Shown here one piece after another: positions 1-11,748 of a DNA stretch of 60,423 bases; positions within the stretch are counted from its first letter, which is position 1; each line of letters opens with the position of its first letter. Where the stretch lies: contig WIDE01000074.1 in NCBI GenBank assembly GCA_015039315.1, positions 1 to 60,423 on the forward strand. The letters run 5' to 3'. This stretch comes from Clavulina sp. PMI_390 (Eukaryota; Basidiomycota; Agaricomycetes; Cantharellales; Hydnaceae). A program made the translations under genes and the position numbers. The notes under the pieces were generated by a model. It was not told where the DNA came from and did no database searches. It saw only the letters and a list, made by a program, of their open reading frames with translations.

Positions 1-617
1 GTGAGGCAACCTGGCCAGTGCCTCGTGACCTCGCTTGGGAAGAGCGTATGTTCTCGATTGGATTGCCATTTGGGGTTACGTGCTCGTACGAGGCGAAGAA
101 GCCCTTAACTTTGGCCGACGTGGTTCGATGGAATCCTGGGGTATGCCGGTGGAACTCTTCGACTCGCTCGAAACTCTGCATTGACGGAAGGCCCTCCAAA
201 CCTAGAATTCGTATCGCGACGCGTCAGCTGCTTGCACTGCCGAAAAATTTTCGGCGACCGCCGTCACATCATCATCGCGCTTTGGGCAAGGGTGGTCAGA
301 CATTTTCAGATGCGGCCAATAAAACCCCTATATTGGAGCCCCAGGAGCTTGAGCTGACCAGTTCCCTTGTGGATCGAGGTAGCTGGTCCGTGGTCGGAGA
401 ACAGTCAGCATAATTCTGTAGCGGGGCTCTTCCACCTATCAGGTTCCCCGCGCGAACTTATGACGGTGGTTACTTTCAAAGGGTAAGATGCATGGGGTTC
501 TGCCCTCGTTCTGGGACCTGGTCGTATGATTCTCCATGTATTGCAACGCCTCGTGTCCCTCGTCTACCGGCCAGCCCCGGAAAATATATATCCTTCACCG
601 TGGTTAAGTTTGATTGA
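1..617 (+). pseudogene. 3' fragment of an F-box-family gene with an in-frame stop
   Basis: The open frame enters from the left edge and runs to TAA at 411-413. It matches the C-terminal half of the F-box proteins at 25515-27387 and 28457-30253: AWEERMFS corresponds to AWEQRMFS, followed by an LEPQEL block and DRGSWSV. Homology continues past the TAA in the same frame (PPIRFPARTYD, MGFCPRSGTWSY, ISFTVVKFD) to TGA at 615-617, exactly where the paralogue at 28457 ends in VKFD. The stop therefore interrupts a once longer protein. No intron with normal sites removes it. Either this is a pseudogene or a C-terminally shortened protein; the missing 5' part prevents a decision. Confidence 0.7.
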
Positions 618-2009
618 CCTACTCCCGCTTCTTCCGCCTTGGCTCAGAGCGGATTGTGTGTACATAGAGCCCACCATATGTACTAAATGGTTTCCGGTTA
701 GACAATTTGTGCAGATACTCAAATGAAGCCTATTTCTTAGTCAAGATGCCTCAAGCTGGGCTTATATGCCGTTGTTGAGGATATCATCTGGCGTTTTATA
801 CAAAAATTTGGAGGCTCAGATGGATGCTTCGAACTTGGGTGAATAAAACCAGCCCACGTAGACTAGACGCGGAAACCAGACTGGAGGCTCAAGTAGTTAC
901 TATCATCAAGGCCAGAGACCTGAGCCCCGTTGTAGCTAGGACACTAGGCAAGGAGAGAGTGGACAAACTTCGCTAACGGCAGCGATAGAAGGTTCTTCGC
1001 CACACAATCTCTCGATGCCCCAGTCGAAGGGGGCAAGCTGAGCAAGCATAACAGCTGCCCACTACAATATAACCCTTCATACCCATCGCCGCAATCCACT
1101 ACCAAGCGATTGAGTCTAGGAGAGTTGAGCTGCTGCTCTTGTCTCTATCGCTGTTATACCAGTGGTCTCGATCGATTTGGGTGATGGGTCCGATGGCCTC
1201 GCTTGCTGCGGGTCTTGGCGTTGTGGTAGGAGCGGTGCCGTTAGCACCCTGGAAGTAGATTACAACTTTGTTGGCAGAGTCGAATAAATGCACGTCATCG
1301 GATAATAGCATATTTGATGGAGAAGGAATAAAGAGATGACCACGACTCGCGTGCATTGTCAGGGAAGTTCATGCATGGCAATAGCGCGTGGTATGTGGAA
1401 TTTCTGACAACGGTGCCTGGCTAGGGCCCAGTTGAGGTGGAAGAAGGAATTAAACATTAGAACCACTATAGAGCCGATGTATATATAAAACGGTCGTTAA
1501 GCTTATACTCGAACAGATTACCCAAGCTACAGTCGTGTCCCAAGATGTTCCGCGTCATGATCAGGACATGTACGATTAAGTAAATTGCTCGTCGGACAAA
1601 CCTAGACAGTGCAATGGTGGAAACGATGTTGCGGTTATTCCCTCGAGGCAAAGCGGCGCGCGTTCGAATCCCAAGGACATCAAGGGGCCATTTTTTTAGA
1701 ACCTTTTTCTCCCCAGATGAATTGAGGTTTCATCAAGTTTGCTTGTTGAACCTTTTATGTGTTAATTTTTATCCCCCAATTATAGTCCCCTACGACCTAC
1801 TCTTTCCTTGTATCGACCGATTTCTCCTACCATCGCACCATGCGCTGACAAATCGTCAAGCAACTCGCCGTCAACAAGGATCGCGATCGAAGCCAGCCAA
1901 ACAACCACCACCGCGACCCCCCTGCGTTTTGTTGGAAGCGACCTCACGGTGATTCCTCTTATCCGTTCAACTAATAGTCTGACACGGCGCCCATCCAACG
2001 CGTCCCATA
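618..2009. other. Intergenic, no gene recognised
   Basis: Only short, low-quality open frames are present on either strand. A T-loop-like GTTCGAATCC lies at 1662-1671 but no cloverleaf forms around it. Confidence 0.5.
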
Positions 2010-3984
2010 ATGCTGCGTCACTTTATCCTTACTCTCGTCGCGTCTCACCGCGGAACGGAGCCTCCCGTCCATTTTCTCGACAGGTACGTTCATCTCGCAT
2101 GATTGAAGGCCATTTTGATGTCTCAATTCTCTATGGTATTCAGAAACCGTGTCATGGCTAATGACGTGCACACGCGTCAGGCTCTAGGAAGTGGCTCTGG
2201 AACAGACGCTCTCCAAGGTCAGAGGTGTTGCAGCATCTGCGTAATACCATGCCTCTGAAGCCCACTATCTTCTCCTCCATCTATAGACACGCGTATTGAG
2301 GAAGCAGAGGCATCGATCTCGGGCAAGCCACCCACTGGTTCCGTGGCTTCGAGTTCCCAACCTTCATCGTTGCCCGAAAATGGTCTGCACGGTCGACTCA
2401 GGCTTACTAGGCCGGATTTTTACGATCCCCGTAAGCCCCTGTCCCTCGTCAGACCGAACAGCTGGCTCACTCTCTCTGCCATGCAGGCTGTATCGTTGTT
2501 GTCGTCACCTCCGTCCGCAGAGCAAATGGAGTATTCAAGGTCCCAAAAGTTGTATCTACGGTCATAAGAGTCCGCCGCCACTTTCTGAAGTATGGTCCAA
2601 TGTGCGTGTGGATGGACTCATAATCATGGACTTCAAACTCACGACAATCTTTCCGAGAAGAACCTATGTCATTGATCATCAAGGGATCAATGCGGATTCC
2701 CGTGACTATTATATCACTTTCGAAAGTCCTGCTGCCGCCAAGGTGGCGCGCTCAGCGCTACAACAAGACCCATGGTACGGCCCTCTTCTGCGGCATAAGG
2801 ATCCTAGCGAAGAGTCCATCCCCCTATCGTATGGGGTCTGGTTGGCTCTCTTTAGTCAAGGTACTGCGGTGACCTTGCTGTTCACCAGCCAAGTAACGAA
2901 ACAGAGAACTCACGATCTCAAATTTGCTAGACGAGGCCGCACTTCCAGAAGAGTCTGAATATCTCGCATCTACGCATCCATGGGACCCGTCTGCGACGCT
3001 ACGGCTGACTCAAGCAGAATGCAAACCGATTGTGGAGCCGGTGCCAAGAGCTACTAATGCCCAAGGTGAGCTCCGCTACGAGGGGGTGTTTGATGAAGCG
3101 TCAACGTGTGAAACTCGACTCCTGCCCTGTTAGCCCATGCGACACCCAAGGCATTGCAAACCACATCTCAGCCTCACAAGCGTAAGTAAATTCTCCATCA
3201 TTCTGACAAGATACGCTGCCATGTCTCAACTGAAGCGTGGTCTACCCAGCATCAATTGGCCGAAAACGAGCGTCCAGGAAAAGTAAGCCCCAGCCTCAAT
3301 AGTGCAATGTGACTGGTTGTATGAGCTCTTCTGCTTGTTTTTAACGTCATCCCGCGCAGTTCAGTGGCAGGCACTGGAGTTGCTTAACTCGGTGATGCCA
3401 ACAAGTCAATCATCGAACTTGGTACGTGTCTTGGCATTGACTGCTGTAAATTATTCTCACCTCATATGGTTGCGCCTTTCCTAGGATATTTCGGACAGCT
3501 CTCGGCAGCTCACGGAGATTGAATTCTCTCTGACGCACGATCCAATTCTCGCTCAGGACTCACAGATCTGTGAGCAGCTCACGACACAAGAATTCTACTC
3601 CGCACTGACGCTCCTTCGATAGTGACAGTCCTTGCAAAGATCTCGCACATCCCCGACTCGATCATCCCTGGCGGTGACAGATACTCCATCCGCCAGCGCT
3701 GCCGACGTATTCTAGAGTTGTCGACTTCTGTTTCATCCCCAGATACTCCTTCCTCCCCCGACGTTCAGGGCCGTAGCGCTGCCATTCCCACAACTATGGG
3801 TGGTGAAGTTCTTCCAAATCAGCCATCAGACCCCATTGATTCGTTTTCCCTCACCAATCATCATGAACACGAAACATCGACTGCAACAGGGGCTTCACCG
3901 AATCAGCACAGCTCTACAAAGCGAGATAGAGACGATCAGTCTGAAAGTCGTGATGGCCCAGTCGCAAAGCGACCAAAGCACTAG
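2010..3984 (+). CDS. Ten-exon hypothetical protein, probably nuclear
   Basis: Family not recognised. Exons: 2010-2083, 2144-2217, 2287-2430, 2487-2860, 2931-3065, 3134-3181, 3250-3282, 3360-3421, 3485-3569, 3623-3984. Introns are 50-80 nt with GT-AG ends, and frames join at every junction. The N-terminus is MLRHFILTLVASHRG. A compact region in exon 4 carries CIVVVVTSVRRANG and, further on, RRTYVIDHQGIN and YYITFESPAAAK, which look like alternating strands and helices. The rest is polar, with a basic GRKRASRK segment and the C-terminus DGPVAKRPKH, both resembling nuclear localisation signals. Within exon 4 the upstream frame reaches a stop (TAA at 2623-2625), while the frame needed downstream differs by one base; an unseen intron, an indel or a sequence error is required. 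The exon-intron model is firm apart from that point. Confidence 0.6.
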
Positions 3985-5016
3985 CTGTTTTCCATTTCAT
4001 TATTTCCTTTCCTTTTTCATTGAACATGATCTAGCATCGTTTTGTCGACTCAACGAAGGCCGTTCACTCGACCACTTCATATGGACTCTCAGAGAGCTTT
4101 CCACTCCTCCATTTAGGGCCCAGGTTGGCTGTCACCTGATATGAGCTTTTTCTTCCGATTTTCGCTCATGATTACCCTTCCCTACTCATTGAATGGCCCT
4201 TGGCCTATTTCGCATCCTTAATCGCGCACCCTCTAAAATTTCATCGTTTCATAATGGCTTTGACCCTGTGATATGTTTCTTTCAAATAAACTAGCGCGTT
4301 CGTTTTGCATTTCTTCGCTTTGTCGCATATGGACTCTGCAGATTCTTCCCTCCCTTTCCTCGAAAGTACATCCGACCTCACCGTCCGACGTACTAGGACC
4401 TCCATCACTCTGAACCACCTCGTTTTGTACATCATACACCAGAATTATTGTTCCTATATTGCCTCTTTGGCGTCGTGAAGAATTATATAACTAGTAGCTA
4501 TCAACTCCAGTCTCCTGAGCGCAATTTGTCTGTATCGTTAGAACCGGATACCAGTTGCTTGTGATGCTCCTCGAGAGGACAGGGCCCATCGAAACCTCTA
4601 TATTTCCTTGGACTCATTCCTTGACACGAAGGTCGTAAGGGTTCCTGATTCAGCGGTCATAATACGAAGCATCAAACAGCACGATAAATTAGACCAAAAC
4701 AGGAAAAAGGAATCGCGCAATATAGCCAAGGGTATAGACTTGAGATGAGAGCGAGAAATACAAGAAATGAGTCAAGACAAGAGGGATGAAACATGAGTGA
4801 ATGCGAGCGAGATACGAGCGCCTGAGGGTGAGGGATTCAAGTTGCGAGAGATGTCCAAAGAGCACGCGAGAAGACAAACAAAGGAAATCGAGAAGAGTTT
4901 CGACACTTTCTGCACACCAAAGTTCTCCAACTGTCAGATGCATGAAAGTCTCGCCGCATCAGCAACTATACCCTAGTAAACTCCTTCCGAACGACTTTGG
5001 GCATGAGGCCGAGCTA
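3985..5016. other. Intergenic between convergent genes
   Basis: This is 3' flank of a plus-strand gene facing the 3' end of a minus-strand gene. I see no coding signal or RNA gene. Confidence 0.5.
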
Positions 5017-5816
5017 CTACTTGGGGAAGTAGCGATTTGGGTGAGTCGTCGGTTCCAGTGACGAGGAGGCTGGCGAAAGAGATTGTGCGGGATCGTAGTG
5101 ACGAGGAGCGTAGGAATCAACCCTACATGCTCGAGGACCGAAAGCGCCAGCGAAGGTTTGAATCGCCGCCAGTACTGAAGTCGAAGGGATGAGCTTGCCG
5201 TTGCCAAGAAGAGGACCACGGCGCAAGCTAGAGGGAGTAAACCCGTCCACCGAGAGAGAGAGAGAGAGGTGCGGGTTTACTTGGCAGTAGCGATGGCAGG
5301 TTGGCTCGACGGCATGTTGGTGTCCTTGTCGGAGGCGATAAGCTCATGAAGCACCACAGCTGCCCACTCCCACATGACTTCGTAGCCAACTTCGCGGTCC
5401 ACCATTGAGCTTCTGAGGTATGGAAGCTCGGAGTCGTCGTTGTTATCGTTATTGTCGTCGTAGTACTCTTCGTCATCCTCGCCAGCGAAGTAGCCCAGTT
5501 GAAGCGCGTCAAGTTCAGCAGATGTGAGCGACCACCTGAGAGTGAGGGGCGAGCCAAGCTTGTTGGCCATATCAAGTAGCGACCCATCGTCGTGAGAAGG
5601 TAGACAGGAGGAATCGCACAACGTAGCCGTGTCCGAGCCAGGGGAAGAGGACATGTAGTAGTTGTACCGACCAGGCCGAGAGAGAGCAATCTGAACGCGT
5701 TCGTCAACTGATACAGACTGGGGAGCGGTCTTATTTGTGAATCGACGAGAGAATTTGGTGAGAGCCTTGTGAACGGCCTTGCGGATGGGGGAGGTAGTGG
5801 TGGTAGGGCAAGACAT
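5017..5816 (-). CDS. Small hypothetical protein with an acidic stretch
   Basis: Two exons (5281-5816 and 5017-5227) joined by a 53-nt intron with a long CT run before CTAG, giving about 248 residues. The start at 5816 (MSCPTTTT) was chosen because upstream residues look like 5' UTR. The N-terminal third is basic (RKAVHKALTKFSRRFTNK). The middle has an Asp/Asn/Glu run (EDDEEYYDDNNDNNDD). The second exon is rich in Pro and Ser. No signal peptide, membrane segment or known domain was seen. The intron is inferred: without it the protein stops at AIATAK, just inside the donor. Confidence 0.55.
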
Positions 5817-6772
5817 ATCGAAGGGATGTTGTGAGAAACGGGGGTGAGATATAGGTATCAGGCTAGGTGGGAAGGTTAGCGACGAAGTCAATCAGAATGG
5901 AGAGAGCGGCAGACAGACTTGGAGGGGGAGAGCTGGTCGTCCAGAGAGATGAGGACTGCATATTCTCTCCAAAACCTTCGTTATTTATGCCCTATGACAA
6001 TGGTTCTATCCATGGATCGTATCTAGAGTGACACCGCCGTGGTGAGACTGCCGCACAGCGGCATGCTCGCTGACACCCGCATCACTTCAGTCCGAGTCCA
6101 GACTGCGCGGAGTGACATCAAGAAGGCCCTGAGCCCTGAAAAATGGTCTAATAAAAAGTCTAATGATACCAAAGAGGCAGGAGTGTCGTGAGTTGACTTA
6201 CGTTGCACAGTAATATATGTCTCACTTATCAAGACACAGCCAGAGCAGGACGAAGATATTCATTTAGAATGAGAATGGAGCGATTTCCCTTCTTACAGCC
6301 CGGAACATGGATTATGAAGCTAACGGTTCGCTTTCTTCGGCAAAGGCGATTGCGAGTTGACGAGAACGCGCTTTATTGACTAGACTTTGGTCGCACCGGG
6401 ATTCGCCCGCGAGCTGTGATAACGCAGGACTTTCTCACAGTGCCAGCACTTAATCGTGTGGCCCTGAAGCGAATGCCGAGATGAAGTGAGACGCGGCTGC
6501 TGTTCGAAATGACGAAGAGATAAATGTCTGAGTGGATGGATCAGACTTGCTCAAGACCGAATGAGGATGCGATGAGAAGGATCGTTGAGGATAAAGTAAA
6601 GGTTACGGTACAAATAAATAACGGTTTAGTTCAGGTCGGGTCGGGAAGCGGGGGAGGGAAGTTGTCCGAAACGATCGAAGTAGCAAGAAAGAATGGAAAG
6701 TTCAAGAGTGAGGGAGCGAGGTGGGGGAGTGCATGAGAGGAACACCAGTCAGAAGCACACAAGATGAGTCTA
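5817..6772. other. Intergenic, no gene recognised
   Basis: Contains the promoter side of the small acidic gene, with an AT-rich TATTTATGC near 5981, and the 3' flank of the protease gene. Nothing coding is supported. Confidence 0.45.
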
Positions 6773-9700
6773 CTATAGGAGGTTCAGCACGGCGGTCATC
6801 AAGGGGAAGTTGGGTGTGCCGAGGCCAGTGACGGGATCCCAGCCCTTCACAGCAGTGAAGCCGGGAGTGCCACAACCCTGGTTCCCACCGGAGGTGATGT
6901 CGTTCAAGATGTAAGAGTTGGAGTAGAGTGCGGGGTTCAAGAAGCCCAATGGCGTCTTGCCGAGTGCGATACGGGCGTCATTGAGCAGGGTAACAATAGC
7001 ACCAACAACGGGGGACGAGGCTGATGTGCCGAAAACGCGATACCAGGTGCCGCCAATGGGGACGACGTAGTTGGCACCGTTGGCGGAGATATCTGTTGGG
7101 TTTCAGGGTAGCCCGATAAAGTGTCATTCAATAGATGTCGCGTTGAACAGATCACCACATGTCGGTGAGACAAGGGCGGTCACGAAGAGGGGAAGGGAGG
7201 ACCAGGCGAACAGTCAGTACCGAGCCACATAGGACGGCGTAGCAGAGCGGGTTGTACCACCGCTGCCAATAGAGACAAAAAAAAACGCACCAGGGAACCC
7301 ACGGGTGATCTGCGAGTTGTTGTATTGCGTCGCGGTGTACGAAGGCTTGTGGTTCTTGAAGTAGCTCGCGACCGCGCTCTTCTGATAGCCGGGCATGGGG
7401 AAAACGTTGGAGAAGCCACCGCCAGAGTAGATGACTGTATCGTCGTCAGAGGTGCAGCAAGGATATGACACAAGAGGAAAAGAGTCGCAAGGAAGTAAAA
7501 CGTTAGCACTGATGGCACCAGGAAGCCAAACTGAAACGTACCCTGTTCGCAAGCGCTCTCAGCAGCCAAGACCGTCGAGTTGGGGTTCACCTGGGTCGCG
7601 CCGACACTGGTGATCCAAGGGCAAGTGCCGGGGAAGCTGGGGTTGAAGCGGATGTAGTTGGCTGTGCCACCTGTACCGTACTCGCCGGTGGTGGGGTCAA
7701 TGCACTGGCCGCTGTTGCCCGCAACACCATAGTCGCCCGAGGAGTAGAGGACGGTGACGCCCTGCAAGCCAAGCTTCATGTCTAATGTTATGATCGTAGT
7801 CAGTGAGCGAAGGGACCTGCGGAGAAACTGAGCTAAGTTGAATACGCACATTCGTTGCATTGCCTGTTCTCGTAGAAGGGCGTCAAGTCGGCCTCATTGT
7901 ACGCGTAGCTGGTCGAGATAACGTTGGTGGGCTTGAATGTGCCGCAATCCTCTTTACCCTGGTATCCACCGTAGGGGTCGGGGTAGATACCATCCTGAAA
8001 TCATGAAATATGCAGGAGCAAGTCGGTGAGCAAACTTGGGAAGGAGGCGAAGGAAAACTCGGGAAAACCAAAAGGAGGAACAACTCACCTGAGTGGGATC
8101 ATCACCGCCCTCATATGTGCAGTAGCTGCCATCGATGGCATCGAGGAAGTTATTGAAGCTGGCACCCTCGACAGCATCACCAGTCTGGTACAGGGTGATT
8201 GGGGTTGGGTAGGTGAGGGCAATGCCGAAGCTATCAGCCATTCAAAGCATCATGCGGGCGTGAATATCCAGTAGCATAGATCAAGGAGAGAAGATGTATA
8301 ACCACTCACGTCAGATCCAAGTTGCTTTCGCCATTGGTGTTGAAGTTGGGAGTGCCACCAACAAGGGCACCACCATCAATGCTCGCCAAAGTAGGCCTGT
8401 AGCCGACCGCAGCGGGAGTAAAGTTCTTCGCAAAGACATCCAAGTCCGAGGGGACGTAGGACTGAGGAGTGTACTCGACAATACCATACGAGTTCTTCTT
8501 GGAAGCAAACTGGACCTTAGGCGAGAACTTGTACAGCGCCTCAAGGCAGATGGGCGTGATGTGCGTATCGCAGTTGGTGAGCTGCGTGAAGATGCCCGAG
8601 AGGTCCTGTAGGACACCAGTGGTCTGGAGGTTGACGGGGTAGCTGCCTTGCTCGTTGGGCTTGCCGAGACCCTTGGCGGTGCCGTTGGTGACAACGTCAT
8701 CAGTACGCTTGCTCAGGTCAGCAGCTTCGACCTTGATGCGCTTGCTGGCGTCGTGCTGGGCTCCACGGTGGCCGAGAGGGACGTCAAAGTGGACAGTGGG
8801 GGTGACAAAGTCGATGTGGTGCTTGATGCTAGCAGGAACATCGTACTTGGTGCAAGCAATGTGTGGGACGGGGGAAGACGGGTGGTCATAGAGCTCGTAC
8901 TTGGCGTTGACTGTACAAGATGAGGGGTGGGGTCATCAGTTTTGTGTGGATCAGGGTGGGGCCAGCGGAAAACGCGTGGGAAAGGGGAGCCAAAAAGAAT
9001 TGAACGTACGCAAATCCTCAGCCTCGGCGAGCGACATGTTCACGACAACCGACTGCCGGGAGTGATCGAACGTGGCAACGACGATAGGGAGAAAATGAAT
9101 GAGGTTAATCGGTTTATGCGCTGCGGAACAAAGGACAGCAGAGGGTGGACGTACCCCCTTGGACTTGACGTAGCGGCCCTTGCGCTTGCCGCTGAAGCCA
9201 GCATCCTCGAGCCACTCAAGGACGCTCTTGATGGACTCCTCTGAGGGCGAGAACATCTCCATGACATCATTGGCGGACCAATGCTTACCATAGTTGGGCG
9301 AGGCGGGGTCAGCGACGTCCATCAGCAGGTCCTCAGCGCGGTGAAGGTTGCGCTGGGCGAGGTGAATGCGCACGGGACTACAAGACGCAAGATTCGTAAT
9401 TGCGTTGAGCAAAACAAATTCATCGAGTCATTCAACAGGGTCGATAACAAAAGCCAGAATGGGATCAGGATCGGTGGGTGGGCGGTCGTGAGCGACACGC
9501 AGAAAAATGTTCACAGTCGATGCCAAGCCAAACCAGACCAGATAGACGCAGAGAGACAAATACGAGGGATAGGGTCGAACCCTGTCAGTTTAGGCTCTTC
9601 ATGACAGAAACATGGGGTGGCGGATGATGAAACTCACACTGTGAAGGACTTTTTGTCCAAGACGGGTTTGTCGCCCCGCTTGCCCAAGCCAGAGCTGTCA

Positions 9701-9852
9701 GTGCGGGCAGCCCATCCGACAGGGACAGCGCTGCGGGCCTCGTGGGTAGCAACCTCGAGGAAACGCTTGGAGCGGACAGAGGCAGCGTCAAGGGGAGACG
9801 CGAGCGCCAGAAGAGTAAAGAAGACTGCAGCAAGCTTGCTAGTGGGGATCAT
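6773..9852 (-). CDS. Secreted sedolisin (peptidase family S53)
   Basis: A serine-carboxyl peptidase, acid-active and secreted in this family, often with tripeptidyl-peptidase activity. Nine exons: 9638-9852, 9155-9377, 9010-9052, 8310-8910, 8089-8230, 7850-7994, 7542-7781, 7291-7434, 6773-7092; about 690 residues. Residues 1-24 form a signal peptide (LAAVFFTLLALASPLDAA). A pro-domain follows with the family hallmarks NYGKHWSANDV and YELYDHPSSPVPHIAC. The mature domain starts near NCDTHITPICLEALY. Catalytic Glu and Asp lie in GESNLDL (about 355-359), the oxyanion region in SGDYGVAG, SGGGFSNVF is conserved, and the nucleophile is Ser in FGTSASSP (about 609). GWDPVTGLGTPNF is the usual calcium-site region. 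The last intron (7093-7290, 198 nt) is about three times longer than the others and could hide a missed micro-exon. Specific activity cannot be told from sequence. Confidence 0.93.
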
Positions 9853-11748
9853 CGTGCTTCGACGAACAACGACGAAGGAAGTAAGGAAAGAAGAAGGACC
9901 GAGAGGGAGAGCGAGAGGAGGCCTGAAGGAGAGGAATGGGATCAGAAATGAGAGACCCTTATGAAGGAATGGAAGGAGGAGGGAGGGAGGAGGAGCAGAT
10001 GGCTTGGCTTTGAATGGGAACCGCCAAACACAAAATCAACATGTGGGCACACAAATCTCACACATTTCTCCTAGACTGAATGCCAAGCAACTCAATAGGG
10101 GTCGGCCACATGCTGCTCAACACACAAATGCAACTGAATATTTCAACGTTAATCTTGGCATTTGGCATCACACTGTTTTCTCGGCGGATACAATTGTCAG
10201 ATGGAGCATCAACACGCCCAAATAGAGACCATACGCTCCTGTGTGTGCTCCTATGTGCTTCTTTTTTCGAGCTTCTCCCCGACGCGGACTCTCCCCCGAG
10301 TGAGAAACTTCTAGCTCTGTCCCTGAATCACCGACAAAGGCAGTGGACAATAATGAGCAATAATGATATCAGTCTCGTATCATCACCGGTCTTTCTCTTA
10401 CCATCACTCTGAGCCATGTGCTTTGGAGATAGCTGAGATTCGCCCCTTGATCGCGCGCGCCATCGGACGGACCCGATTAGTCCGAACCGATTGAAATTAG
10501 AGAGCCACACACTCTTTGAGAGAATATTAACCGACAAAAAAGAAGCATGCTCAGATAATCACCCCACCAACGATCACGGAAAACACTACGTAAACAGAAC
10601 GCTAAACTAGGACAGCCTGGAACGCATAAATACCATTATTATTATCGATCGTGTGCTTCACCTTTTCACGGCCCATCCGATGCTGTCACCTGGCTCATAT
10701 TGACAGTGTTTCACTCATTTCTCCATGTGGAGCACGCGACGGCCATGTGCATCCATGCGCGAGCGAGCCGTGGGGTGGGGTTCATACTCTCTTATCGTCT
10801 TCCTTTCTCTTGGTACCTGTCGCCATCGAGTAGAGAGGCACGATCAGCTAAATGAATCTTCGCTCGTTCCTTCTTGACGCGATCATCATGGCAATCATTC
10901 ATTGTGTGGCGTTCCACAAGGGATTGTATTCCCCACGTTGTCGCCTCCACTCACTCACTCACTCATTTAGGTAGCCCGTCGTCGCTCGGCTCTTTTGGAA
11001 GTGGAAGCACCAAGTGGAGCAGACGAGCGAACGAGCGAGCGAGCGCACTCGTGAGCGGCGGCTTCTTCGTCCCCTTCCTTCTTCTCCCGCGGTGCCTTGG
11101 CGGAAGTGAAGTTGCCGTGCATGCACTTATATTCATATGGTGCGTGCGCGAGTTCAAGCTTCCCCGCAACCACTCGGAGACCGACGACACCACACCGCCT
11201 GCCTCTCTGGGACTCAGTGCCTGAGTCACGCTCACGGTCTTTCTTGATATTCGAATTGTGGAGTGGGGACGACTCTCACCTTGACACAACTCGCACGTCG
11301 GCTCATGGGTGGGTAAGCGGATGTGTGGAGCCGGGAATGAGCCCGACTGCCTTGGGCTTGATGTGTACGAGGCGTGATCTATTAGTTGGACTTCGAATTG
11401 GCTCTCCGGTCTTGTTTACCGCAGGAGAAATTATGGCCCGCGACGAGGGATGAGCCCTTGAGGAGACTATATATTTCCCTTCTAGGGAAATCATCGTCTG
11501 CATTGGGATATGATCAAAATACAAGAATTCGGCTTCGCGTCTATTGTGTCAAATTACACATGTTGCGTAGGGTGATATGGATACATCAAACTTTGAAAGG
11601 TAAACGACAAGAAATTGTCCAAAAAAAAAACAATGCGTGCTAGTAATACAGTTTGAGGGAAGGAGAAAATCGAAGAAAGAAAGTAAATGAAATTCATAAA
11701 AAATAATTGGGTCGATGAATGCGAGTGTGCCCAAGGGTAGGATGGATT
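9853..11748. other. Long intergenic region with short simple repeats
   Basis: Upstream of the protease and downstream of the next minus-strand gene. It holds a CACT tetranucleotide run near 10947-10963, a GAGC/GAAC-rich stretch near 11022-11045 and an A10 run near 11620. No open frame here looks like protein. Confidence 0.5.

Noticed and set aside
1600..1680. Possible tRNA (T-loop-like GTTCGAATCC at 1662-1671)
   Set aside because: The flanking bases do not form a T stem, and no acceptor, D or anticodon stems of normal spacing could be paired.
6380..6450. Possible minus-strand tRNA or tRNA-derived element around GGGCGAATCCCGG
   Set aside because: Only a short stem is plausible; the loop size and the missing acceptor pairing do not fit a tRNA.
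10940..11050. CACT and GAGC repeats as a CRISPR-like or satellite array
   Set aside because: Very short simple-sequence runs without spacers; CRISPR arrays are not expected in a fungal nucleus.
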